Assembly (NCBI GenBank): GCA_009780285.1
Contig: WRAL01000111.1
Coordinates: forward strand, 1 to 5,829
Direction of reading: 5' to 3'
Length of the DNA: 5,829 nucleotides
Source: Treponema sp.
GTDB taxonomy: Bacteria; Spirochaetota; Spirochaetia; Treponematales; Breznakiellaceae
Both the position numbers and the translations under genes were made by a program. Every line of letters begins with the position of its first letter. The first letter of the stretch is position 1. The notes beneath the pieces were generated by a model that ran no database searches, was not told the origin of the DNA, and worked only from the letters and a program-made list of their open reading frames with translations. Below, piece by piece: positions 1-4,632 of this stretch.

Positions 1-119
1 AGTCCGCGAGGCTCCCGCAGGGCGCCTCGCTTTCCGGCGTGTTCAGGGCGTGCCTCTTCGACACGGCAAAACTCGCGGAATTTCTGGATTTCTTTAGCGA
101 CCTGCGCAAATTAGATTGA
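1..119 (+). CDS. 3' end of an unidentified protein (partial)
   Basis: The frame beginning at base 3 is open from the window edge to a TGA at 117-119. It encodes 38 residues, including SGVFRACLFDTAKLAEFLD and ending FFSDLRKLD. The other two plus frames stop at 92-94 and 112-114 and give less protein-like translations. The tail looks like an amphipathic helix with alternating hydrophobic and charged residues. I do not recognise a family from so short a piece. It converges on the SPOR-domain gene whose stop is 47 bases away. No convincing terminator stem with a T-run is visible in that gap. Confidence 0.55.
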   Translation, partial: SARLPQGASLSGVFRACLFDTAKLAEFLDFFSDLRKLD

Positions 120-166
120 CGTGACCCGGCCGGGACGCGCAGAGCCAAATTCCACTAAAAAATCGA

Positions 167-889
167 TTATCCCCTTATCCAAAGATGGGAAAAGCCCATC
201 GCGGCCAGGCGCAGAACCGTGGTCTGAACGGCGGCGGCCGGAATGCCCTCGACGAAAACCCTGATAAAGCCATCGCTAAGCTCCCGCGAGGCCCTGAATC
301 CGGCGGCCTCCACGAGCGACACGGAAACCTCCGCGCTTCCGGCGCCGGAGTACGCGCCCACCTGAATGCGGTAAATCCCGCCGCCGTGCGGATCCGGCAG
401 GCCGGGAATGATCACGACGGATTCGATAAGCGGCAGCGCCGGCGGAGGAGCCGCCGCCGGAGGCGCTACTTGCAGGGAGGCCGCCTGTCCCGATGGCGGA
501 GGCGCAACGGCCTGCCATTCGGGCAGGGGATTCCCGGCCCGTACCTCCGAGGCCGCGGACGCGGGCGCGCCCGGGACAATGCCCTCCGGCCCGATATTAT
601 TGTAAATCGTTATGTTGATCGCCGAGGGGATGTCCCTGCCGGAGCTTTCCTCCAGCGCGGCGAGCGCCAGCTCCCTTGCGCTTAAATTCTCGCTGTGGCC
701 TGACAAAAAATCCGCCAGGGCGGACAGCTGCGCCGTCTGATCCGATAGCCGCGTCGCCTCAGCCGATAGATGCACGGCCCAATCCGACAAATGCGCCGCC
801 ATGTCCGCCTCGCGCTGCGAAAAATCCTGGGCCGCGCAAAGGCCGGCCGTCGCGAAAAGGCTAAAAATAGCAAATAACACCCGTTTCAT
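167..889 (-). CDS. Exported SPOR-domain protein with LS heptad repeats
   Basis: 240 residues. Residues 1-20 form a signal peptide (MKR, hydrophobic core, AGLCAA before QD). Cleavage by signal peptidase I after CAA is likely, although Cys18 could be a loose lipobox. Residues 30-71 are six exact heptads with Leu-Ser at fixed positions (Leu 34, 41, 48, 55, 62, 69), predicting a long amphipathic helix or coiled coil. Residues 101-153 are a Pro/Ala-rich linker. Residues 172-240 resemble a SPOR domain: YRIQVGAYSGAGSAE, then VEAAGFRA, a GFIRVFVEGI strand and LRLAAMGFSHLWIRG. SPOR domains bind peptidoglycan strands stripped of peptides, typically at the division septum, so a periplasmic, wall-associated role is expected. 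The ATG has AGGAG six bases upstream. The gene lies downstream of the DPBB gene on the same strand, with its own promoter. The SPOR call is by eye from the repeated GxY/RV pattern and C-terminal position. Function beyond wall binding is unknown. Confidence 0.85.
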   Translation of the reverse strand: MKRVLFAIFSLFATAGLCAAQDFSQREADMAAHLSDWAVHLSAEATRLSDQTAQLSALADFLSGHSENLSARELALAALEESSGRDIPSAINITIYNNIGPEGIVPGAPASAASEVRAGNPLPEWQAVAPPPSGQAASLQVAPPAAAPPPALPLIESVVIIPGLPDPHGGGIYRIQVGAYSGAGSAEVSVSLVEAAGFRASRELSDGFIRVFVEGIPAAAVQTTVLRLAAMGFSHLWIRG

Positions 890-1001
890 CGAACTCTCCT
901 ATTTGGAACGGCCGGTTAAATTACGAAAACCGGCGTTTCCATTGCAATACCCTGGCGCGGAGACTCCATCTCCGCCATAAAAGCCGACGCTCCATACTTT
1001 A

Positions 1002-1030
1002 ATTATGGGCGTTCTTTGCCAAGAAATCAA
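1002..1030 (-). promoter_or_regulatory. Sigma70-type promoter for the SPOR gene
   Basis: Read on the minus strand, TTGATT (bases 1030-1025) is followed after 17 bases by CATAAT (1007-1002). Matches to consensus are 4/6 and 5/6. Transcription would start near 995 and give a leader of about 107 bases. The leader contains two small stems, a 7-bp stem at 957-975 and a 7-bp stem at 911-934, ahead of the AGGAG at 900-896. The same boxes recur upstream of the neighbouring DPBB gene, which supports a real signal. Confidence 0.6.
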
Positions 1031-1037
1031 CAGCCGC

Positions 1038-1058
1038 AAAAAATCGCTTAGGGAAGCG
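1038..1058 (-). terminator. Possible weak terminator after the DPBB gene
   Basis: On the minus strand a short CGCTT / AAGCG stem (bases 1058-1054 and 1049-1045, loop CCCT) is followed by A and six T residues (1043-1038). The stem is only 5 bp. It competes for bases 1055-1058 with the much stronger 16-bp hairpin just upstream. It may end transcripts from the DPBB gene before the SPOR promoter, but the support is thin. Confidence 0.3.
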
Positions 1059-1150
1059 CTGATTAAATCCTATGAGGATTTAATCAGCGCTACTTAACCG
1101 CTTCTGCGCAGCGCCAGCGAGCAGAAGCCATCGTACCGCAGGTACGAGGC
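1055..1150. repeat. Cluster of three hairpins between the split RlpA genes
   Basis: Three consecutive inverted repeats fill about 96 bases. (1) AGCGCTGATTAAATCC at 1055-1070 pairs perfectly with 1076-1091 around a 5-base loop, TATGA. (2) GCTTCTGC at 1100-1107 pairs with GCAGAAGC at 1121-1128. (3) TCGTACC at 1131-1137 pairs with GGTACGA at 1141-1147 around GCA, and GCC/GGC extend it past a bulged A. No reading frame explains it. It may be a non-autonomous palindromic repeat, a structured RNA or a transcription barrier. The surrounding 890-1190 gap otherwise holds only the SPOR promoter and leader. Confidence 0.75.
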
Positions 1151-1190
1151 CCCTGAAAGCGCGGAGCTCAAAAAAGGAAAAGCGGCGGCG

Positions 1191-1850
1191 CTAGTCCCGG
1201 CCGGAAATGCTTTCCTCTATAAGGCCCAGGCCCGTCGAGCTTAAATCCAGGCCGCGCGACTGCGCCGAAAGGTTGTCGGACTGCGCGCGGAGGAAGGCCG
1301 CGAGAAGCGCAAGATCGGCGGCGCCCACGGCGCTTTCCATGCCGGCGCGCAGCCCGGCGGCCTCCGTGGCGGTAAGCCCGGCGGACTCTCGCGCCAAGCG
1401 AAGAATCTCCCAGAAATCGTAATCCTTTCGATTCCCCGCGTCGAAATTCCCTTCCGGCGGATTAAAGCCGGCCACAGGCCCCGGATTTTCGGCGCCTTGC
1501 AGGGGCGGAACGTAAATAAGCGACGTGGCTACCGTTATCCGGATAAGATCCCCGCCGAAGATCTCCAGAACGGACGCCACGGCCGGCGACAGGTCCGCCA
1601 CCCAGCCGGCGGGAAGCGGCGCGCCTCCGGGACTTTCCGCCGGCACCCTAAGCACGGATGCCTCGACGGACCTTCCGGTGGCGAGGTTGGTGACTGTCAC
1701 TATGGAGCCGTGCGGAAGGCTGGGCTGAACGACGTACATCCCGTCAAGCCGAAGATCCTGCCGAGCCAGCCCTTCCACCTCAAAACTTGCGGCATTGCAA
1801 AGGCCGGCCGCCGCGAGCAATCCCAGCGCGGCCAAAAAAATGCGCTTCAT
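1191..1850 (-). CDS. Exported RlpA-like DPBB protein lacking catalytic residues
   Basis: 219 residues from the ATG at 1850. This start is preferred over the ATG nine codons upstream because AAGGAG lies six bases before it and a clean signal peptide begins there (MKRIFLAALGLLAAAGLCNAA). Residues 33-108 match an RlpA double-psi beta-barrel: PSLPHGSIVTVTNLATGRSV, then AGWVADLSPAVASVLEI and DLIRITV. These align with the family pattern TLPFGT.V.VTN..NGRSV, R.IDLSRAAA..LG and V.V. RlpA is a septal lytic transglycosylase using a His (AAHxTLP) and an Asp (NDRGP). Here Gln42 replaces the His and the NDRGP stretch reads LRVPA, so catalysis is unlikely. No SPOR domain follows. Residues 145-219 are helical and end in QSDNLSAQ and LIEESISGRD, which resemble the heptad region of the downstream SPOR protein. 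The two genes are probably related by duplication. Confidence 0.8.
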   Translation of the reverse strand: MKRIFLAALGLLAAAGLCNAASFEVEGLARQDLRLDGMYVVQPSLPHGSIVTVTNLATGRSVEASVLRVPAESPGGAPLPAGWVADLSPAVASVLEIFGGDLIRITVATSLIYVPPLQGAENPGPVAGFNPPEGNFDAGNRKDYDFWEILRLARESAGLTATEAAGLRAGMESAVGAADLALLAAFLRAQSDNLSAQSRGLDLSSTGLGLIEESISGRD

Positions 1851-1913
1851 CCTTTTCTCCTTAGATACCATAACCATTTGTTATCGGAACGGACGCCGCG
1901 CGCCCTACTTTTA

Positions 1914-1941
1914 ATTATGTTCATTTTTCGCCGCGAATCAA
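1914..1941 (-). promoter_or_regulatory. Sigma70-type promoter for the DPBB gene
   Basis: On the minus strand TTGATT (bases 1941-1936) and CATAAT (1919-1914) are 16 bases apart. The predicted start is near 1907, giving a leader of about 57 bases ending in the AAGGAG that serves the ATG at 1850. The boxes, the preceding G and the TTAAA that follows are the same as at the SPOR gene promoter, suggesting co-expression or shared descent. Confidence 0.6.
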
Positions 1942-1956
1942 CCTCCGGAGCCTTGC

Positions 1957-2011
1957 GGATAGGATTTTTTTCATGCGGTTACGCGCGAAGGGGAAGCGCG
2001 CTATCCTATCC
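1957..2011 (+). promoter_or_regulatory. Inverted repeat ahead of the J-domain gene
   Basis: GGATAGGAT at 1957-1965 is complementary to ATCCTATCC at 2003-2011. Inside the 37-base loop a second stem, GCGCG at 1983-1987 with CGCGC at 1997-2001, can form. The outer stem ends two bases before the ACGGAG ribosome site. If transcribed it could affect ribosome access. Alternatively the two arms could be a protein-binding operator. I see no strong promoter boxes for the gene, so the transcript start is unknown. Confidence 0.4.
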
Positions 2012-2022
2012 ACGGAGAAAAA

Positions 2023-2694
2023 ATGACGGAAAGAGCGCGCGACGACGACAATGCTTTCGCCCGAGACCTGAGCGATTTTTCGTCAATGCCGAACGGCGCT
2101 TCGGCGCGGGCCAGGTACCTGGAACTGGCGAAAAAATACCACCCTGACGGCCGCGGCGAGGCTGCCGGCGAGATGCTGCACGAGCGCATGGCGGCGATCA
2201 ACGCGGCCTTCGAAAGGATTCGCCGCGTCGCGCAAGACGGCGCGCAGCTCGCGCGGCCTTGCGCGACGCGGCCTTTCGATTTTCATCAATTCGCCGGCCT
2301 CTTCGCGCGCTACGCCGAGACAAGCCGCCTTTTCCATCGCGCGAAAGAAGAGCTGCATGAAAGCTTCGCGAAAACGGCGCGCTCGCTGGCGATGGAAATA
2401 GGCAAGCGGGACAGGGCAGCCGGCGAAGCGCTGGAATTTTTATCGGCCAAGGAAAACATAGTCGCGACGAATTTTTCGCTGTTCCTAAAAGCGCTGAAAT
2501 TTTACGCCAACAATTATATTTACGCGCACGAGCCCGTGAACGTTTTCGAGTGGGAGCGCCTGGGCGAGGACGCCCTGGCGGATTACGCCGCTTCCTGCCC
2601 CAAAGGCGAGCGATCGGAAAAGGTAAGGGAATCGACGAAGGCGCTGGCCGTCTCGCTGAAAAGGATCAACAGGGAATTTAAGGCCAGCATTTAG
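2023..2694 (+). CDS. Divergent J-domain-like protein
   Basis: 223 residues, cytoplasmic (no signal peptide or membrane segment). Residues 28-67 read ARARYLELAKKYHPDG, then about ten variable residues, then ERMAAINAAFERI. This fits helix II, the HPD loop (His40-Pro41-Asp42) and helix III of a DnaJ J-domain, which stimulates Hsp70 ATPase. The usual helix I signature (YxxLGV) is missing: the 20-odd residues before it (FARDLSDFSSMPNGAS) are a poor match. No G/F, zinc-finger or substrate-binding domain follows. Residues 85-223 are predicted helical, with no family I recognise. The start is supported by GGAG five bases upstream. The stop overlaps that of the converging membrane-protein gene by four bases. 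It may be a dedicated co-chaperone for one client, but the partner cannot be read from the sequence. Confidence 0.75.
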   Translation: MTERARDDDNAFARDLSDFSSMPNGASARARYLELAKKYHPDGRGEAAGEMLHERMAAINAAFERIRRVAQDGAQLARPCATRPFDFHQFAGLFARYAETSRLFHRAKEELHESFAKTARSLAMEIGKRDRAAGEALEFLSAKENIVATNFSLFLKALKFYANNYIYAHEPVNVFEWERLGEDALADYAASCPKGERSEKVRESTKALAVSLKRINREFKASI

Positions 2695-3089
2695 GCCGCA
2701 GGGATCGCGCGGGCCAGCGCCATCTGCGCGAGGCCGGAAATGAGAAGCACCAGCACCCCTAGAAAGAGAAATTTGCGGCCCTTTTTTTTCCGCGCGAAAT
2801 AGCGCTCCGCGAAACGCTCGTTATAGGAGCTGTGGTCGGAAAAACCGTCGCGCGGGGGAAGGGCTGGAGAAACCATGAAAAAAAGGCCGACGAAGGTAAG
2901 AAGCGAGCCTGCCAGGAAATTCGCGTTGAAGACATAGGCCAGCGTAAAGGAGCCGCTTGAGGCAAATCCGTAAATCGTCGCCGCCGCGCTTGCGCCTGCG
3001 ACGATCAAGAGCGCGGAAAGGCAGGTCCTGGCCACGCGGCTCATTCGTTCAAGCCTTGCCGACAGGATGGCGGGCGCAGAGGCGGCCAT
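2691..3089 (-). CDS. Small three-helix membrane protein, unknown function
   Basis: 132 residues with hydrophobic segments at about 22-42, 49-74 and 106-128. Basic residues lie before helix 1 (Arg12, 15, 18, 21) and in the loop before helix 3 (RKKKGRK). By the positive-inside rule the N-terminus and the 75-105 loop face the cytoplasm and the C-terminus faces out. I do not recognise the family. No clear ribosome site precedes the ATG at 3089. An alternative start at 3044 (MSRVARTC) has AAGG nine bases upstream and would remove 15 residues without touching the helices. The frame is closed by a stop 48 bases upstream of 3089. It is the last gene of a minus-strand run with the beta-rich exported protein 124 bases upstream. 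Its stop overlaps that of the J-domain gene. Confidence 0.6.
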   Translation of the reverse strand: MAASAPAILSARLERMSRVARTCLSALLIVAGASAAATIYGFASSGSFTLAYVFNANFLAGSLLTFVGLFFMVSPALPPRDGFSDHSSYNERFAERYFARKKKGRKFLFLGVLVLLISGLAQMALARAIPAA

Positions 3090-3213
3090 CGGAAATCCGC
3101 CGAAGCTCCGGCACCCTGCCCTGGAGCGCGACGCCTATGCGCCGTCCGGGACGCGCGGCCCGCCGTTTCCCTGAGGACGCGCGCCATGCGAGGAAAGCCC
3201 TGGCCGGGAGCCG

Positions 3214-3807
3214 TCACCAGCGAAAAACCCACCACAGCGGCCTTGTTACCGCCGCGAAAATGAGGGGAAAGAAATCGATCTTCCCGCCCACGAACCAATT
3301 TGCCTTCCCGTCTATCATGCGGAAGCCGGTTTCCATCGAAACGAAGTTCATGTTGATCATGCCGGTTTCCATGCGAAAGCCCCCGCGCATTCCGACGGCG
3401 AAGGAGTATTTTCCCGGGCGGAACCCGTCCTCGAAAAAGACGTAATTCCCGGAGGCGAAAGGCCCCATAAATATGCCCTGCTGCGAAATGGCGTTCCAGT
3501 AAAGGTACAGGTTAAGAAGGGACTGGCTATCGTCCCAGCTAAAGGAAGAAAAGGGGCTGAGCGTGAATCCCAGCCTGGTCTCGTTGTGCTCGACTCCCAC
3601 CTCAAGGGTGGAAAGGCTCCCCTCGACGCGGCTGTAGCCCCCGCCGAAGGGGAAAATGCCCCCAAGGCCGATGCTGCCAAGGCCCCAGTTGATGCTGATG
3701 ACGCGTCCCTCGCGAGGGTCCGCCGTATCCTGCTGCGCGTGCGCCAGCCCGCCGGCCATCAAAAAAACGGCAAGCGTAAGCGCTGTTTTTATGTTAATCG
3801 CTTTCAT
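3214..3807 (-). CDS. Exported beta-rich protein, probable outer-membrane protein
   Basis: 197 residues. Residues 1-24 are a signal peptide with an AHA cleavage site before QQ. The rest alternates short strands with Gly and aromatic residues (SINWGLGSIGLGGIFPFGGG, LEVGVEHNETRLGFTLSPF, SLLNLYLYWNAIS, YSFAVGMRGGFRMETGMIN, MNFVSMETGFRM, NWFVGGKIDFF). It ends in aromatic residues (LWWVFRW), as many outer-membrane beta-barrels do. About eight strands could fit, so a small barrel is plausible. I do not recognise a specific family. There is no normal ribosome site: GGA abuts the ATG, and an in-frame stop lies four codons upstream, so the start is fixed. A promoter-like -10 lies six bases before the ATG, pointing to a leaderless mRNA. 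The EamA transporter gene ends 42 bases upstream on the same strand. Confidence 0.7.
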   Translation of the reverse strand: MKAINIKTALTLAVFLMAGGLAHAQQDTADPREGRVISINWGLGSIGLGGIFPFGGGYSRVEGSLSTLEVGVEHNETRLGFTLSPFSSFSWDDSQSLLNLYLYWNAISQQGIFMGPFASGNYVFFEDGFRPGKYSFAVGMRGGFRMETGMINMNFVSMETGFRMIDGKANWFVGGKIDFFPLIFAAVTRPLWWVFRW

Positions 3808-3813
3808 TCCTAC

Positions 3814-3842
3814 AGTTTAGCGCCGCTTTCGAGAAAACGCAA
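3814..3842 (-). promoter_or_regulatory. Possible leaderless promoter for the exported beta-rich protein
   Basis: On the minus strand TTGCGT (bases 3842-3837) is 17 bases from TAAACT (3819-3814), matching the consensus boxes at 3/6 and 4/6. Transcription starting seven bases past the -10 box would begin at 3807, the A of the ATG. The match is modest on its own. The same geometry at the neighbouring EamA gene makes it more credible. Confidence 0.35.
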
Positions 3843-3849
3843 TATCCGC

Positions 3850-4266
3850 CTAGGGCAGCGCGATGATTATCGTTCCGGCGGCGATAAGAAGCCCGCCGAT
3901 CAGGGTCTTCGCGTCCATGGTCTCGCCCAGAAAGGCGAAGGCCATAAGCATGGTTATCACCACGCTGGCCTTGTCGATGGGAACGACGCGGGAAGCCGGC
4001 CCCATCTGCAGCGCGTGAAAGAAGAAAAGCCAGGACGCGCCGGTGGCCACGCCGGAGGACAAAAGAAAAACCCAGGCGCGCGCGGAGATCTGGGGAATCC
4101 CCCTGTGCGCCCCGGTTCCCAGCGCGATCCCCCAGGCCATGAAAAGCACGACTACAGTGCGAATTGCCGTTCCAAGGTTCGAGTTTACCCCGACCAAGCC
4201 AATCTTCGCCAGAATGGAAGTGGCCGCGGCGAAAACGGCGGCGGCCAAAGCGTACACTGCCCACAT
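3850..4266 (-). CDS. Single-domain EamA-family (DMT) transporter
   Basis: 138 residues with five hydrophobic segments (about 3-20, 31-50, 63-86, 95-115 and 120-137). Recognisable EamA/COG2510 features are SILAKIGLVGVNSNLGTAIRT at the end of helix 1, SGVATGASWLFFFHALQMG in helix 3, the VVPIDKASVVITM entry to helix 4, FLGE at its end, and the closing helix GGLLIAAGTIIIAL. Most DMT transporters carry two EamA repeats in about 300 residues. This short class has one and would need to dimerise. The substrate cannot be inferred. No ribosome site precedes the ATG, but a strong promoter sits six bases before it. It is the first of three consecutive minus-strand genes. Confidence 0.88.
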   Translation of the reverse strand: MWAVYALAAAVFAAATSILAKIGLVGVNSNLGTAIRTVVVLFMAWGIALGTGAHRGIPQISARAWVFLLSSGVATGASWLFFFHALQMGPASRVVPIDKASVVITMLMAFAFLGETMDAKTLIGGLLIAAGTIIIALP

Positions 4267-4272
4267 GCAAGC

Positions 4273-4301
4273 ATGATAGCGCAGGCCGGCGAGCTTGTAA
4301 A
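4273..4301 (-). promoter_or_regulatory. Strong promoter giving a leaderless EamA mRNA
   Basis: On the minus strand TTTACA (bases 4301-4296) and TATCAT (4278-4273) are exactly 17 bases apart, each 5/6 to consensus. The expected start, seven bases beyond the -10 box, is base 4266, the A of the EamA ATG. This fits the absence of a ribosome site in front of that gene. Confidence 0.6.
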
Positions 4302-4358
4302 TGTTTGGCCGCGCGGCCCAGGGAAATCAATTTTCAGAAAAACTCGAGGAAAATTAAC

Positions 4359-4386
4359 CACGGAGGACAGGGAGTTACACGGAGGA
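4359..4386. repeat. Direct repeat CACGGAGGA, 19-base period
   Basis: CACGGAGGA occurs at 4359-4367 and again at 4378-4386. The surrounding text (TTAACCACGGAGGACAGGGA) resembles a dispersed 'AACCACGGAGGACACGGAG' sequence that I recall from intergenic regions of many bacterial genomes. It is not in a credible gene. It forms the left part of the repeat-rich gap before the lipoprotein gene. Confidence 0.5.
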
Positions 4387-4408
4387 AAGAAGAGAACAGG
4401 TCCTTCAA

Positions 4409-4508
4409 CGTCATGCTGCGGCCTCCCTCCGACTTGATCGGAGGGTCGCAGCATCCATCGCGCTTGCTGGTTTGGCGATGGACCCGCCGATCGAGTCGTC
4501 GGGTGACG
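4409..4508. repeat. REPIN-like element: two inverted hairpins within short terminal repeats
   Basis: The element is bounded by CGTCA (4409-4413) and TGACG (4504-4508). Hairpin 1 has an outer arm ATGCTGCG (4413-4420) with CGCAGCAT (4447-4454) and an inner arm CCCTCCGA (4425-4432) with TCGGAGGG (4438-4445), loop CTTGA. A central stem pairs CCATCG (4455-4460) with CGATGG (4476-4481). Hairpin 3 pairs ACCCGCCGA (4482-4490) with TCGTCGGGT (4496-4504), one mismatch, loop TCGAG. The cores of hairpins 1 and 3 (GACTTGATCGG and the complement GACTCGATCGG) are inverted copies. Paired inverted palindromes of this kind are typical of REPIN or miniature mobile elements. A 74-codon minus-strand ORF across it is a by-product. 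Confidence 0.7.
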
Positions 4509-4530
4509 GTTTGGGAAATACAAGCCACCC

Positions 4531-4550
4531 CGAGCGAAGCGAAGCAATCC
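4531..4550. repeat. Fragment of a GAGCGAAGCGAAG-type dispersed repeat
   Basis: The string CGAGCGAAGCGAAGCAATCC has an internal GCGAA repeat. It resembles a short dispersed intergenic sequence (TGAGCGAAGCGAAG.AATC) that I recall from many bacterial genomes. Its complement reads LDCFASL in one frame, a frequent spurious 'hypothetical protein' motif. It belongs to the repeat mosaic at 4350-4560. Confidence 0.4.
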
Positions 4551-4585
4551 AAAGCCAATAACGGCAGGCCAAATGCCGCAATGGA

Positions 4586-4614
4586 TTGAGACTTTTCGCC
4601 GGCCGCGGCACAAT
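4586..4614 (+). promoter_or_regulatory. Promoter for the lipoprotein gene
   Basis: TTGAGA (4586-4591, 5/6) and CACAAT (4609-4614, 4/6) are 17 bases apart. The predicted start is near 4621, at the first base of AAGGAG, giving a leader of about 12 bases. This overlaps the ORF extension upstream of 4633 and argues that translation starts at 4633 rather than 4573. Confidence 0.5.
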
Positions 4615-4632
4615 AGGCGCAAGGAGATTGTC

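Noticed and set aside
1851..1877. Upstream start for the DPBB gene (nine extra residues)
   Set aside because: It would place charged residues before the signal peptide. The AAGGAG is inside the extension and correctly spaced for the ATG at 1850.
1957..2011. CIRCE heat-shock operator before the J-domain gene
   Set aside because: The arms do not resemble TTAGCACTC/GAGTGCTAA and the spacing is 37 bases instead of 9.
1497..2147. 216-codon plus-strand ORF antisense to the DPBB gene and running into the J-domain gene
   Set aside because: It overlaps two better supported genes, has a low-complexity basic translation and no ribosome site.
3794..4330. 178-codon minus-strand ORF overlapping the EamA gene
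   Set aside because: It is frame-shifted against the EamA protein and very Arg-rich, with no transmembrane pattern. The EamA frame has clear family motifs.
3586..4437. 283-codon plus-strand ORF
   Set aside because: It is antisense to the exported beta-rich protein and the EamA transporter, both of which have clear export or membrane signatures. The translation is rich in G, R, H and K with no recognisable domain.
4350..4510. CRISPR array
   Set aside because: There are no equal-length direct repeats separated by unique spacers. The repeats are inverted palindromes plus a single short direct pair.
4334..4558. 74-codon minus-strand ORF beginning MALDCFASL
   Set aside because: It runs across three intergenic repeats and its residues are translations of those repeats (the LDCFASL motif from GCGAAGCGAAG). 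It has no ribosome site, signal or plausible fold.
4573..4632. Upstream start for the lipoprotein (20 extra residues)
   Set aside because: The extension would bury the lipoprotein signal, lacks a ribosome site and overlaps the promoter boxes at 4586-4614.
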